Shown here in pieces: positions 33,961-45,737 of a stretch of DNA of 64,000 nucleotides; positions within the stretch are counted from its first letter, which is position 1; the number at the start of each line of letters is the position of its first letter. Location of the stretch: contig JAJEKV010000032.1 in assembly GCA_021234155.1 (NCBI GenBank), positions 3,849,835-3,913,834 on the forward strand, read 5' to 3'. The notes below the pieces were generated by a model that saw only the letters and a program-made list of their open reading frames with translations, had not been told where the DNA came from and made no database searches. This stretch comes from Isoetes taiwanensis (taxonomy: Eukaryota > Streptophyta > Lycopodiopsida > Isoetales > Isoetaceae). The translations under genes and the position numbers were made by a program.

Positions 33961-34525
33961 CTTTAAACTTTAAATTAAAGCATTTTAGATAACTTTAAAC
34001 TTTAAATTAAAAGGGCTCGAGCTTTTCATGCACGCTTTTAAAAAAAAAAAAAAAATTAGAGAAATAAAAATAGAGGGGGTAAACCATTAGAGACATGGGT
34101 TTTAAGTAATCAAATACGATGCGCACTCTAGAAGTACTGATTAGTAGAGCTCATACAATAGGTCCATTGAATCGTATAAAAAAATATATATATAAAAACA
34201 CAAAAAACAACCTTGTTATTACGCATTGAACTTGCACTTTGCTTGCTATAAATGGCAAATATATGCCTTCAAAGTGCTTTATTTGTCTCTATTATCAGCA
34301 ATTGAATATCTTTCAATTTCATTTAGCACTTGCAAGAGATTTAGGTTCCACATGTCTTGATTACATAATATAACGTAGCACCGCTGCTTCTGATAAATTA
34401 GTTTCTTCTTGACCTATTTACAGCTAGAGAAGCATACGAGAGAACTTCAAATCCAAACACTTTGTAACTCCGAAAAACTAATCACAAATTTCAAATGTAC
34501 AAAATAAGCCAGAAAGCTATACAAA

Positions 34526-35548
34526 TTAGCAAGGTATAATCCTAAGATTATCCAGAAGATAATTCCGCCCAGCAACAATAACATGATATATTTTATCGAG
34601 CACTTGTCCGAGGGTTGTAAATCCAACGTCAAGTTGTTCTAAAGACTTCTTCAAAGGATGCATTATGCTATCCATGTCTTGCATCCTCTTGTCATCTGTT
34701 TGCTTCAAGCACTCCTGTAGTTTCTCTGCATGGAGATGAATGTCGATTAGCTCAGCGAGGAAGCCAACACCATTGATAGTCGTTTTTCCTGTAGCCTTTT
34801 GCAAACCTTGCACCAACTCTGATAGAACTGCACCCCAAGGAAAAAGTTCAAATTCTTGGGAAATAAATTGAGGTTTAATTGATTTGTTTGTAAGCGCCAC
34901 AAACAATGCAGAAAATAAATAAATGGCAAGGACGTTTGCAGCATATACAGCACTCAAAAAACTTTTTCCCTTTGTCAATCTACAGATCTTGACTGACATT
35001 AATCTTGCTGCCATTGCTTCCAATAAAACCACCTCTTTTTCTTTGATTACACAAGAGCTGGCATCCTCCTCAGTGCATTGCAGATACTCAAATATGCACT
35101 TACTAGCCATCTCCAAGGATCCCCCTTTAGTATCCAAAATGGCAACAGCGAGCTTTAGATGCAGTAGTCTATGCTCTACCAAAGTCATATAGCATCTAAG
35201 CACGTTGAGGACATCAAGAAGCTTGATCGTATTATCCATATAATCAGTCACCCACTTCTCCTCCTCTGAATTGAAATGTTCCAATCGTGGTATCAGGGTT
35301 TGGACATCTGCTAATACACCAACGAGTATAGCAGCAGCTTTATGTAGCCATTGTATTGTCAGAATATCAAGGTGACTACTGGGTACCAAAGGTTTCAAGT
35401 CATCTGCAAGTCTGTTATGGAATATGTCAACAGAAGAATCTCCTTCAAATGCTTGAGAGTAAAAATGATCCGAACATCCATTTGCATGATGATGCAATCC
35501 AAATGCATCACCCAGTAAAGATAAAAAGGAAATAACTTGTTGCCTCAT
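34526..35548 (-). CDS. BPS1/BYPASS1-like protein
   Basis: Intact single-exon frame of 340 codons, close to the usual 340-360 aa of the plant BYPASS1 (BPS1)/ROH1-type family. Family blocks in order: LADDLKPLVPSSHLDILTIQW near residue 46, LADVQTLIPRLEH, EEKWVTDYMDNTIKLLDVLN near residue 95, and C-terminal LVQGLQKATGK, ELIDIHLHAEKLQECL and VIVAGRNYLLDNLR. A hydrophobic stretch around residues 200-218 (AVYAANVLAIYLFSALFVAL) could be membrane-associated or a buried helix. Arabidopsis BPS1 limits production of a root-derived mobile signal that arrests shoots; related ROH1 proteins bind the exocyst subunit EXO70. Which role applies here is unknown. The first ATG (35548) gives a normal N-terminus. 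No disruption is seen. Confidence 0.88.
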   Translation of the reverse strand: MRQQVISFLSLLGDAFGLHHHANGCSDHFYSQAFEGDSSVDIFHNRLADDLKPLVPSSHLDILTIQWLHKAAAILVGVLADVQTLIPRLEHFNSEEEKWVTDYMDNTIKLLDVLNVLRCYMTLVEHRLLHLKLAVAILDTKGGSLEMASKCIFEYLQCTEEDASSCVIKEKEVVLLEAMAARLMSVKICRLTKGKSFLSAVYAANVLAIYLFSALFVALTNKSIKPQFISQEFELFPWGAVLSELVQGLQKATGKTTINGVGFLAELIDIHLHAEKLQECLKQTDDKRMQDMDSIMHPLKKSLEQLDVGFTTLGQVLDKIYHVIVAGRNYLLDNLRIIPC

Positions 35549-35559
35549 GTTAACGTTTG

Positions 35560-38500
35560 ATCATAGAATTCCAAGATGCATATGCACAGCTTTCTCTGAT
35601 GTACTTTTATTGTAGTCATCATTCGTAATCAGAAAATGAAGAATCATATTCCATCCTCTGCATCATATGCAGCATCATTATCCATCTGCAAAGTCTCTAA
35701 GCATCCATCCATGATCTAAACCAAAAAATGGAAATAGAAATCAGCAAAAACTTCTCTCAGTTTAGCCACATCAAAACCTTAATTTTGAGCATGCGCAATA
35801 CAGTTCACAGAAAATAGAGCTCAATCAAGATGTGACGGAAACATGGATTTTATACATAGTCAAACATTATGAACCTTCTCCTAAAGAACACAAAAGTAAA
35901 GATAATGCACAAAGGAAAATTGCAGCATGGCAGGCTTGCAGAGAAGCTTTAACATATATATGAGAAAGTATGTAAAATTACAGATGTCTCACTGATCTCA
36001 AAGATTAGAATCCATCTGATAAACCAACCGTTCACTGTATAAAATGACAGCATTTCATGGGATATAGTCATGTTCTTTTAAATTCTTAGGGGTTTCCTTT
36101 TCTATAGTTAAAGCTTAAACCCTTTGAATCCTCTGCCTAAGAATAAGGGGCACTAACCAATGACTTAAAGAATTCAAACATAACCTTGCAAAACCGGTAC
36201 GCATCAACTCCATCTGTTTTGGTCTATTCATTAAAAATGCATGTCCAGAAAGTGTTTAACTAGCACGCCACAGAATACCTTATCTTACAAGTTAATTGAT
36301 TCTTCAAGCTCAGACTAGGAATCACATCCTCAGACTTGTTTGCCACAACCTTTAAGGATCAGTAAAAATACAGTCAATTTTGATGATCATCGCAAAGCAG
36401 GAATAAAAGTTACACATCGGTCAAATTAGGCGAGCTAGAAAATTACAATAACTTTATAGATCTTACTTACTAACAATTATAAACATTAATCAAAACGCAC
36501 AGGAATCTGTAGAATAAACACATGATGTACCTCTTCATCTCTCGAGCAATCAAAACGGCATTCCGGCGACCTATTCGAATTGGAGTAACCTGGCACTTCT
36601 TTAAGTCAAACGGTAAATTGTTGTCGAAGGAAATAATAAAATATTTATGCTTTCAAGGGGCTTTACTAAGTTAAGAAAACCTCAACTATGTATCGTGGTA
36701 TGTCCAATCCTATACCCTTGAAATATATATCGATCCAATATTTCAGAAAATCCAGCTGGAGGCCTATTCTTAGCTGCGCATTTATCTTAGCCCTTTCGCC
36801 ACACTAGTTCCAAAATATGTGTCACATACAATAAACTTGCAATATTTTCGTTTGGTATTTGCAGGCGGTATTTCTGGCATGATTGGGCCAAGCTTTTGGT
36901 CTTGTATCGTATGGCAAATCGTATACAAAGGGTATGTTTTGGCTCAATCGAGCTGCTTGTTGGGGGCAAAGGTAGGAAGTCGAAAATCGACATGGTAGGC
37001 TTCTGTTCTTTTTGGGCATGGTATGAGGATAAGAAGGAAAGGACTGCGTGGGCATGTTTCTTAGCGAGACACGTCACGGTTGCATGCTGAAGGGGCAGTC
37101 CCTGCTCCAGCATCGAAATCCTGCTAGTGATTTGAAAACATTTCTTTCTGGAGGTGAAGTGCATAGAGGCGCTGCCAGCATGGGTTCAAGGCTTCAAAGA
37201 CAGCCATGGAAAAGCCGGCCTGCTTGGGGAGTTCCAAACTGCTTGGAAAATCAGGCCTGCTTGGGCTGCTCCAGATCCTGCGCCCTGATTACAGTGGACG
37301 GTTGCAGATGATGGAGCCGGGTAGCCCATCTGGTTTTCTTTAACTGCAAGGCTGTCTGTGTTTTTCATTCTCAAAATATTACACCTTTGGTCCGTTTTAG
37401 ACCATTGGAAGTGATAGGGAGATTTCGGATCAAAAATTTAGTGGCCTTTGATCTGGCATAAAATATGGAATATCTGCCAGATCAATGGTTAGAATTGAAA
37501 GATGGGAAAAAATCGATAAAGAAACAAAAATAACGAATAAGTTCCCCCATTTCTTCATGCCACTTTGCTGTTCATTTTTCATCCTTTCACTTACCCGCCT
37601 TCCTGCCCATAGAGTTTTCCCCGATTTTCTTTTTCTTTTCAACATTCCTAGCCAATAAGGCTCTGCAAATATACTCGGTAGGGTTTTTCTCACAGCAATT
37701 TACACAAAATTTTTCCAAAGTCGCCTATCAGCAAATCATGCTGGTAGCCATCCGATTTTTGTATTCCCGCATTCATCTGCAGCCAGTTGAAGCAACTCAT
37801 TACCCGCTCCTTATCCGCTCTTCTAACAGAATCATTCTTGTCCACCAGTACTCCCATAATTTCCAGCAATCAGAGATTGTAGCCCATGTCTTTCATCGTC
37901 TGTGCGTGATGGACGTTATCACAAAAGAGACAGTGCACCCGGCCGCAATTTAGGCATGATGATAGACCCTTCTCCAGACAAAGGCATCCATCTTCACAGA
38001 TGCACCCCCGCATCTTCTAGGTTCGGGTTCCATGGGACCATGAGGTTCCCTGGATTTCCCGACCAAGGCCACTTCTTCGATCCTGTATCTACATGCTGCA
38101 GCTCCTCCACGACTTTCTTGCCCTTCTCCATCTTGCCGCCCTAGTATTTTGGAGTTGTAGCTAATGCTTGGCTGAGCTCCTAAACTCTCCTCCTTCCGTT
38201 AGACTCAAGAACCCTAACCCTCGGACTAGAAACTATCCTTCGTCTCGCGAGCCCATACTTTATAGCCAAATTAATTTTAGGGTTAGCTTTTTCTTTTCGC
38301 CTTCTTTTCCGGGTATGCCTCTCTTAATTACCGGGCTGGTCTTGTCCTGTCTGATACCGCTAATTATGCTTTTGTAATTGTGTGGAAAATATCGTAGTCT
38401 CACAATAACTGCTTTCTACTGACATACGCACCCTGGGCTCCTCATTCCCGAGGCAATCATTAACGATTATCCTTCCAATCGTACAGGTGACAGCTCCTAG

Positions 38501-39080
38501 ATTTCTAGCTCAATATTTAATATTTTGTGCCCTCGCGAGTCCCCGTCAGCTTCCCTCATCCTCCCATTGTTTGCTTCTATGTATGCCACGTCATTCAGTT
38601 TAAATTGTTGCTTCTTGTGCCCTTGCGCTCCCCCCGTCAGCATCTCTCGTCCCCGTTGTCTGTTGCTATACACGCCACGTCATTCCACCCCTATGGACCT
38701 AGTCAAACTTACGTTTAAATTTGAGTAAAACTTAAATTTAAGTTAGTTGCATGTACGCCATATCACAGTACTAAATTCAAAATTTAAATCTTCTTCTCAG
38801 GGTCTCCTTTCCCTTTGCAATTTTCAGGCGTCGATTTCGCTTCAACTATCTAGAGCTATAATTATAGACCCACAGTCGATTTGATTCAAACCTAGGGCGT
38901 GAGAAACTAAAATTGTAAATATACTCGCTTTATCTATTCTTATGATCACAAAGTAGTCCAATCTGATCAGATTTCTGAAATTCGAACTAAGAACAAAATT
39001 TGGGAACTCTGCCCGATCCGGAATTCATATGTTTACAGAGCATTCAGATTTAATTATTTTAAGAAATAGAGACATATCCA
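35560..39080. other. No supported gene; upstream of BPS1-like gene
   Basis: About 3.5 kb, mostly AT-rich. The first 1 kb must hold the BPS1-like promoter and any 5' untranslated exon. Frames at 36787-37164 (minus), 37738-37953 and 37902-38144 show no recognised domain. CCTGCTTGGG occurs twice in similar context (about 37219 and 37256). AACCCTAACCCT lies at about 38210-38221, a short telomere-like motif. No RNA gene was found. Confidence 0.35.
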
Positions 39081-39091
39081 AAATGCGATTA

Positions 39092-40930
39092 AGACACCCT
39101 GATTTTAGCTTGGGCTTCCGTCTGCCCTTTACCTTCATTCTCCTCTATCAGAGTTTCAAGCATCAAGTTATAATGTAGTCTGTTGCTGAACATGGCAAGT
39201 AGATTGTCGAGCTCTTTTACAGAGTGCTGGGTTCTATCCAGCAATAACAGGACATGTGCTTCCCTTTTCTTTTTTTTTTTTTTTTTGAAGGACGTCAAGC
39301 TTTATTCACCAACTAGAAACCAGAGCAACATAAATGCAAAGATGGGATTATAACCCCAAAGTGGACAAACCGATCCAACCGAAAGCACAACCACCGCCTA
39401 TGCAAAAAGAACGAATCAAGGTAAGTATGCTGACAAGATTTTCTTCTCTTGATCAAGAGAAGAACAATTGTAAGCCATAACAATTTTATCTTATGCCTAA
39501 TGAAGAACAACCTCATCGGGCAGATCTATGCCCTTAAAGATAAACAACCTCCTTCTCTTCCGTGATTGACCATAAAAGCCGCCTACATGTAGATGAAAAG
39601 CTCGTTTCGTTGTTTGGGCCAAGCATCGGGATAGATAGCAAGCAAAATTTGGCGGGCTAGATCGAGAGACGTGCAAAAAGGGTCAACAACCAAGACCATG
39701 CCAAGCCTCTCACACAAGAAAAACAATGCTCAATACTCTCAACCCTTTGGCGGGCATAAAGGGCGGAGCTCAAAACCGATTATCCATTTTATGGACTAAC
39801 CCGTTGACTCTCGAGGCATCTATGGATCACTTGCCACCACAAAACTACTACTTACGGTGAAGCGCCTTATCCCATACCCATATCCAAACACTTTTCCATT
39901 GTGGTCGAGGGACTCAAGATGCCATCTATTAGATGGAGGCAGGATTTCGTAATGCACAAGCAATTTATACACGTAAGACACAAACCGCCTCGGCCGGATA
40001 TCCCGATGGCAACCCCATATGACTACCTCAACTGTGGACCGTAATCCTCGTGGCAACAATGCAAAGAATATGATTCCAGACATTACTCGCCCCATCTCAT
40101 ACAACAAGAACTTTGTTCTAAATGCTTCCCATGACATGAGATGATCGGACTCATACCAAGCCGCAATAGTATTGATACAAATGCTACCCATCGCCGTTGT
40201 GTCTTTGGATGAACAACCACACTTAGAGGCACATTCTCCGGAGTGTCCGCAAAGGAATCCACCAAAGATGGAGTGGACAATCAAGACATGCCTCGTGGAT
40301 TAATATGGAAAAGAGACCTGACAGTGTCCCAAGCCGCAAGCAACCCCTTTAGAAAGGGAGAAGCATTAGGATACGGATGCATATGATAAAGCAAAGCCCA
40401 AGGAAGGAGGGGCTTATTAACTAAACTAACGTAATGTGCTCCTTTTGCAGGCAAGTAGAAGGAGGACTTCAACGAGGAGCGCGTTACGAGAAGATAGGGG
40501 GAGCCATAATTTAGATTATGAACCCTAATAACTCTTAAAATAATGTTTGAATTAGCGTAAGAAATAACGGTGTTAAGACTATATAATTGGAACAGGTGAT
40601 AATTTGTCTCGAAATGGGCCTTAAGATCGTTACCTATCCATATGTCCGTTGTCTTCAAGAGCTTCTTAAGTGCTTTGCATCGGATTACTTCCTTTTTAAG
40701 CCTGTCATTGCGTCCTCATCTTCTTCTGCCCCACCTGAAGGGGCTCCTACCCCGATTATTCATTTGACAGAATCTTGAAACTCTGTTCTGTGGTTCTTTT
40801 TGAAATTCCTAAGGACCTCCCCTTGTAACCCATTCAGCTCATCCAAAATTGCCTGGGTCCGCATCCGCTGCATGCGTAGCTCATTTCCCCCTCCCTGGAG
40901 CCACATGATTACCATTTTCTCTATCACCCA
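39092..40930 (-). pseudogene. Unrecognised gene copy split by a LINE
   Basis: The upstream half (about 40930-40699, minus) reads MVIMWLQGGGNELRMQ, TQAILDELNGLQGEVLRNF, a TGA, then APSGGAEEDEDAMTGLKR. The downstream half (39258-39092) reads REAHVLLLLDRTQHSVKELD and continues NLLAMFSNRL to a stop. Rejoining the halves across the LINE keeps the frame. The REAHVLxLLD...LDxLL part also occurs in the intact frame at 51634-51960, so this is a dead relative of that gene. The function is unknown. Confidence 0.65.
39270..40687 (-). mobile_element. 5'-truncated L1-like LINE
   Basis: Minus-strand insertion with a poly(A) tail seen as T-run 39270-39286, then GAAGGACGTCAAGCTTTATT (the complement contains AATAAAGC). 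Open frames at 40658-40281 and 40284-39820 carry LKTTDIWIGNDLKAHFE and PWALLYHMHPYPNASPFLKG. SWEAFRTKF and SWxAFRxKF-type text also appear. PWALLYxxxPxPxASPFLxG recurs in the LINE at 60.6-62.5 kb, proving a shared family. Imperfect target-site duplications CTTCCCTTTTC (39259-39269) and CTTCCTTTTTA (40688-40698) flank it. The RT core is lost by truncation. Confidence 0.8.
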
Positions 40931-41205
40931 ATCCCCTTGCCTATCCTAATATCTAACGCTTCTGGAATAGCCTAACCCATATGCCTGAATCCCATGACTG
41001 ATTCCCCATTTTATACACACGTCTCACACATCTGTGGTAAGTGGCTATACCTGGTCTTTGCTTCCCACATCTCGCATCCCACATATCAGATGCTGAAAGC
41101 ATATGGATTCCTGGAGTATGTATACACACCAAAAGAAAAATGTAAAAAACTCACATAAAATAATCATAAGCAGGGACAAGTACAAAAGATGAGACAAATA
41201 CAGAC

Positions 41206-43915
41206 ATGGACACGACAGAGATAGAGTCTCAATCAGAAACATTTGAACAGACAATTCAATCGGGTCAAGAAGTATCTACAGAGTTAAAGACACAAAGAAA
41301 AAAGAAAGGAGAAGTAGAAAGATTACAAGAGATGATGAAATTAGATCCGCAAATATATGTTAGAGCTGCAAGTGGAAAAAGCATGAGGATAAAAAAAGCT
41401 CTATCTATTATGGCCATATTGGAACCAGACGTCCCAACCACCTTTGAAGAAGCTATTAATAGTGCTGAGGCAGATAAATGGAAAAAGGCAATGGATGACA
41501 AGTTGCAATCCTTTAAGAATATAGGGACATTTGAAGTTGTAAAAATGCCACAAGATAAAAATATAGTCGGTAATAAATGGATATTTAAAATTTAGGAGGA
41601 AGCAGATGGTTCCAAAAAATACAAGGCAAGATTAATGGCTAAGGGGTATTCTTAGAAAAAGGGCCAGGATTTTGAAGAAACATTTTCACCACTGGTTAAG
41701 TTTACAAGTATCATAATTTTGTTGGCCATTGGAAATGCTCTGGATCTTGAGATCCATCACATGGATGTCAAAATAGCATTTCTAAATGCTGAGCTCAAAG
41801 AAGAGATATACACATATCAGGCCCCTGCATTTGATGATGAAAAGGATCTCGTTTGGAAATTAAGGTATGCTGTGTATGGATTACGACAAGCACCTAGAGA
41901 ATGGTTCTTTTGCATGATTCGATTTCTTCAAGAACATGGATTCAGAAAGTTACGTTATGATGGGAATTTATATGTATTAAGGCACGGAAATGAATATTGT
42001 ATCTTTGCCTTATATGTGGATGACTATGTCTTGGTGGCCAATGATCTTAAGAAATTGGAAGCCTACAAAAAAATTATGAAGCATAGATTTCAAATGACAG
42101 ATCTAGGGCCCTTGAAACAATTTTTTGGAATAGAGGTCCTGAGAGACAGAAAGAACAAGATATTAAAGCTATCACAAAGCAAGAATATTGGCAATATTCT
42201 GAAAAGATTTCATATGGAGAATGCAAACAATACAAATACGCCAATAGTACCGACAAAATCTCCGGTGACAGGGAAGGAAAGAAATAAAATGGAAGATATA
42301 CCCTATCAAGAATTAATAAGATGCTTGTTGTATGTGTCCATAACACACGACCAGACATTGCATTTGTTGAGTAGATTTTCTACTAAGCCAAGCAAGGTAT
42401 ATTCGGTGGCTACAAGACGTGTTCTGAGATACGGTTTGCCAATTCTTTACTCAAAGTAGAAAGTATGACAAAGAATTGATTTCCCTCATAGTGCTCCCGT
42501 AAAGGTCAACTGTAATAAGTAAAGCAAGTTTGGAAAAAAATAAAATGAATGTCAGAAGAATAGGAGAATGACTAAAAGACACAAGCAACTTCAGTTAAAC
42601 CGGAGATATGAAGTGTGTAATAAAAAATTAGCCTAATCTAATATCCTAGGTCAAGCATTAACTTTAGTTAATCCTTCTGTCTTATCAATCCAGAATTTGA
42701 AATGGCATTCATATCCTATTAGAAGCATTGCCCAACATCAATGTATCCAGTATATGTAATATCCTAAATTCGAAATACTATTATTCTTAGGGCCAGCAAA
42801 TCCTATTGACATGTGTACTACCCTAGGGCCAGCAAATCCTATTGACATGTGTACTACTCTAATTAGATTAGAAACTGTAATATGATTGTATATACCTCTG
42901 AAGTTGGAAGTCTATATGATGGGGAATCTCTTTAGACAAAAAGATTTCCAATCACTATCTGATATATGGTGTATCAACTTGTTTTCGTGAAGAACCCAAA
43001 ATGCAATGACAAGATGAAGTGATCTTAAACATAATAATCTATTAAACGTATTAGATATGCTCAAGATAGTATACCAACCATGCAAAAGCCCCAGAAGAGG
43101 AAGCTCTGCAGTTAAAGTTACAACTAGATCCAAAGCACATGTACTAATGTCGTAGATCATTCATTCAATAATAAAGAAGTGGTCCATGATATATAAATTC
43201 CCTGTATTCATTAACATAAACCATGAATTAGAATTCCTCTTCTTATTGCGTTTCAAGAATGGAGTTCATTCTTTGCCAAAGGCACTAGTTCGCTTATTGA
43301 ATTAAGGTTATTGAACTTTTTTGCTACCAAAAGTAGCATTAGCATCAGTGGAAACATGTTTCTGCCCATTCCTAACTTTAGTCCTTCCTTATGAGCTAGA
43401 GATATAAGGATTTTGTTCTGATTCTATGTCCTTGGAAACCCTAAATAGACAAATGAACCCTAATCAGGCCAAGGATGTTTTGTATCTGCAGCACTGTACA
43501 AAGAATCTTATCAATTTTGAAGGAACAGTGTGCGGCACATGCTGCTTGTGTATGTTTTATTAAGTACAATTACATAGCGGTCAGAGAGGTATGAGGACAC
43601 AGAAAAATTAGATTTACATGCATTGTTAGATGTAGATTGGGGAGGTGATATAGACAGTAGAAAATCAACCTCAGGCTATGTTGTAATGCTTGGAAAAAAT
43701 GTCATTACTTGGAGAAGTAAGAAGCAAAACTCTCTGGCTATGTCTTCTGCAGAAGCCGAGTATGCAGCAGCATCACTTGCATCCCGAGAAATAATGTGGC
43801 TACGAAGATTATTAAATGAAATCGAGATTGTGCAAAAGGAGGCTACTACATTATACACTGGCAATATGAGCTGCATGGCTGTAGCTAAAAATTCAGTATT
43901 CCCATAAAAGGACAA
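41206..43915 (+). mobile_element. Ty1/copia pol remnant split by inserted DNA
   Basis: Fairly well preserved copia polyprotein: PTTFEEAINSAEADKWKKAM (about 41438-41497), GTFEVVKMP and VGNKWIFKI, then TAG. YKARLMAKGYS is followed by another TAG (41653-41655), then QDFEETFSPLVKF. HHMDVKIAFLNAELKEEIY, VYGLRQAPREW and the catalytic LYVDDYVLVAND (about 42010-42045) complete the RT, with MTDLGPLKQFFGIEV after it. The frame runs to ILYSK at 42456. RNase H resumes near 43602 with EKLDLHALLDVDWGGD, SRKSTSGYVVMLG and SLAMSSAEAEYAA. The protease, integrase and LTRs are not visible in the window. The gap at 42457-43601 holds unrelated sequence. Confidence 0.9.
42457..43601. other. About 1.1-kb insertion within copia RT-RNase H
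   Basis: Unrelated sequence separating ILYSK from TEKLDLHAL of the copia polyprotein, which would join in frame if it were removed. It contains an exact 34-bp duplication with a 36-bp period (42788-42821 and 42824-42857) and no coding domain I recognise. No clear terminal inverted repeats or target duplications were seen at its edges. Confidence 0.6.
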
Positions 43916-43919
43916 AATA

Positions 43920-45735
43920 TATAGAGATGAATATGCATTTTATTCGGAGTATGGTGGAAGACAAAACTTTAGAGTTAAGATATCTTCATACTTCTAAACA
44001 AATTGCTAAATATCTTTACTAAGGCATCACCTGTGTCAAAGTTCGCCTATCTGAAATCAAAGATGTTAATTGGTGACAGACAAAAGGAATGTCATGAAGG
44101 GAATGTTATCTAAACTATATAATTGTGATAGGCAAGATTCTTTTAGAATATGCTATACAAATTCTTATTTCATTTATTGACACGTTAGCTTATCTGTTTG
44201 TAACACATTTAAGCTAAATTTTTAACACGTGTCCTCAAATACTTGTGGTCCAAGTTTGTTTGTAACACATAAGCTAAATTTTTAACACGTGGTCTAAAAT
44301 ACGTGTGGTTCAAATAAAAAACAATCGGATTTAGATCCTTGATCAATTGAATGCGAGACCTTAGCTCACGGCAGACTGCTCTAGAGGTGAATTTCAGGCA
44401 AAATTCCTGCTCTCTCGTTGGGATGTGTCTGTATGAGAGAAGGTCACAAAAAATTTCTCTCTTATGGTGCAGGTTAGTGTTACCGAAAGGGTGCCTTAGG
44501 ACTGTCATAAAAATATTCGCAAAGGCAAGCACCTTGTCAAATGAGTATATCGCCTTCTTTTAGCACCACATCCCCTCTAGTTGTCAGATGGGTGACACCT
44601 ACAGGTTCCACAGCCCACTTTACGTCATACATGGCGGTGGCTTTGAGATAAGTTGCTCCACTTAAAGTCTCTGTACTATGGCAGAAGAATTACGTGCCAT
44701 AATTTTAGCCTAAAAATACAGTAATCATGGCCTGGCGTGTATTACATCCACTTTAATATCAAGCAAAGGCAATTGCACAAGGCCTAGTTATCCCAACCAA
44801 TGGCATGCGCTCCGTTGAATCACATAATACTCCTTTAAAACTAGAAATATTGAAATATGCATGAAACTGCCTTGATATAATATGTATATATGAAAATGTT
44901 CCTGCTCGAGCCATTACATCTGCCCCCAGCTCGCCACGCCTAACCAGGCATAGGGAACATTATCCTAATATGATAGGGCGTGTGGAAAGTTAAAAAAAGA
45001 AAAAAGAAAAAAAAAAGAAACAAAATCAAAATAATAAATACAAATGGCATCATCCAGTTAGAACCTTTAGTATTTGCAAAGTATTTCCAAGAGATGACAA
45101 CCGGCATTTGTGAGCCATGCACAGTCCTCATTGCTGGCCTTGTCCCGTAGCATTTGGGATCCGGGCATGTGTTTCAATCTGCCTCATAGCCAACCATTTG
45201 TGGAGGATCCCAGAATAGGGATTTGGAAAGTGCTAAGTGTCTGTCGCCATGCAGCAACTTTTCATAGCTCCATGGATAAAGATTCCTTTTTCTGTTGCAT
45301 CAAAACCAGTCTTTTGAATGCTCTATGATTTCAGCAATTCAACTATGAACACTTTCTGAAATTTCCTTTCCTATAACATACCGCCACCACTTCTTCTCAT
45401 ATTTCTCAGGCATGATGTTTCTATCAAAAGAACGTCCCTTGAACAGGAACCTTTGTCACTCACATGAAGGTAAATCATAAACTGCCCAATGCAAAAGAGA
45501 TTATCTACTCATGTCAAATATTATACTCATGTCAAATATTAAACCCAAGAAAATAGCTAGCATAAGAGCAAGATGCTAGGAAAGATAGGATGCTTGTTAA
45601 CAGTGGACATCCGAGGGTGGCATCCAAACTTTAAAGTTTGGCATCACCATTTTTACATCTCAAATGCCTCCCTCCTTTTTTAGAATTCCTATATATAGAA
45701 TGTCAGTCAGAATTCCTATATATAGAATGTCTGAC
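43920..45735. other. Copia 3' flank and intergenic sequence
   Basis: No supported gene. At 44196-44315 there is a 62-bp tandem pair (TTTGTAACACAT...AAGCTAAATTTTTAACACG). At 45624-45641 there is a perfect 18-bp palindrome, CCAAACTTTAAAGTTTGG. At 45682-45732 a GAATTCCTATATATAGAATG phrase is repeated in tandem, just downstream of the transposase gene stop. The copia 3' LTR might lie at about 44100-44600, but I cannot define it. Confidence 0.5.
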
Positions 45736-45737
45736 CA

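Noticed and set aside
34747-35192. Short frames within the BPS1-like gene on both strands
   Set aside because: They are shadows of the intact 340-codon coding frame.
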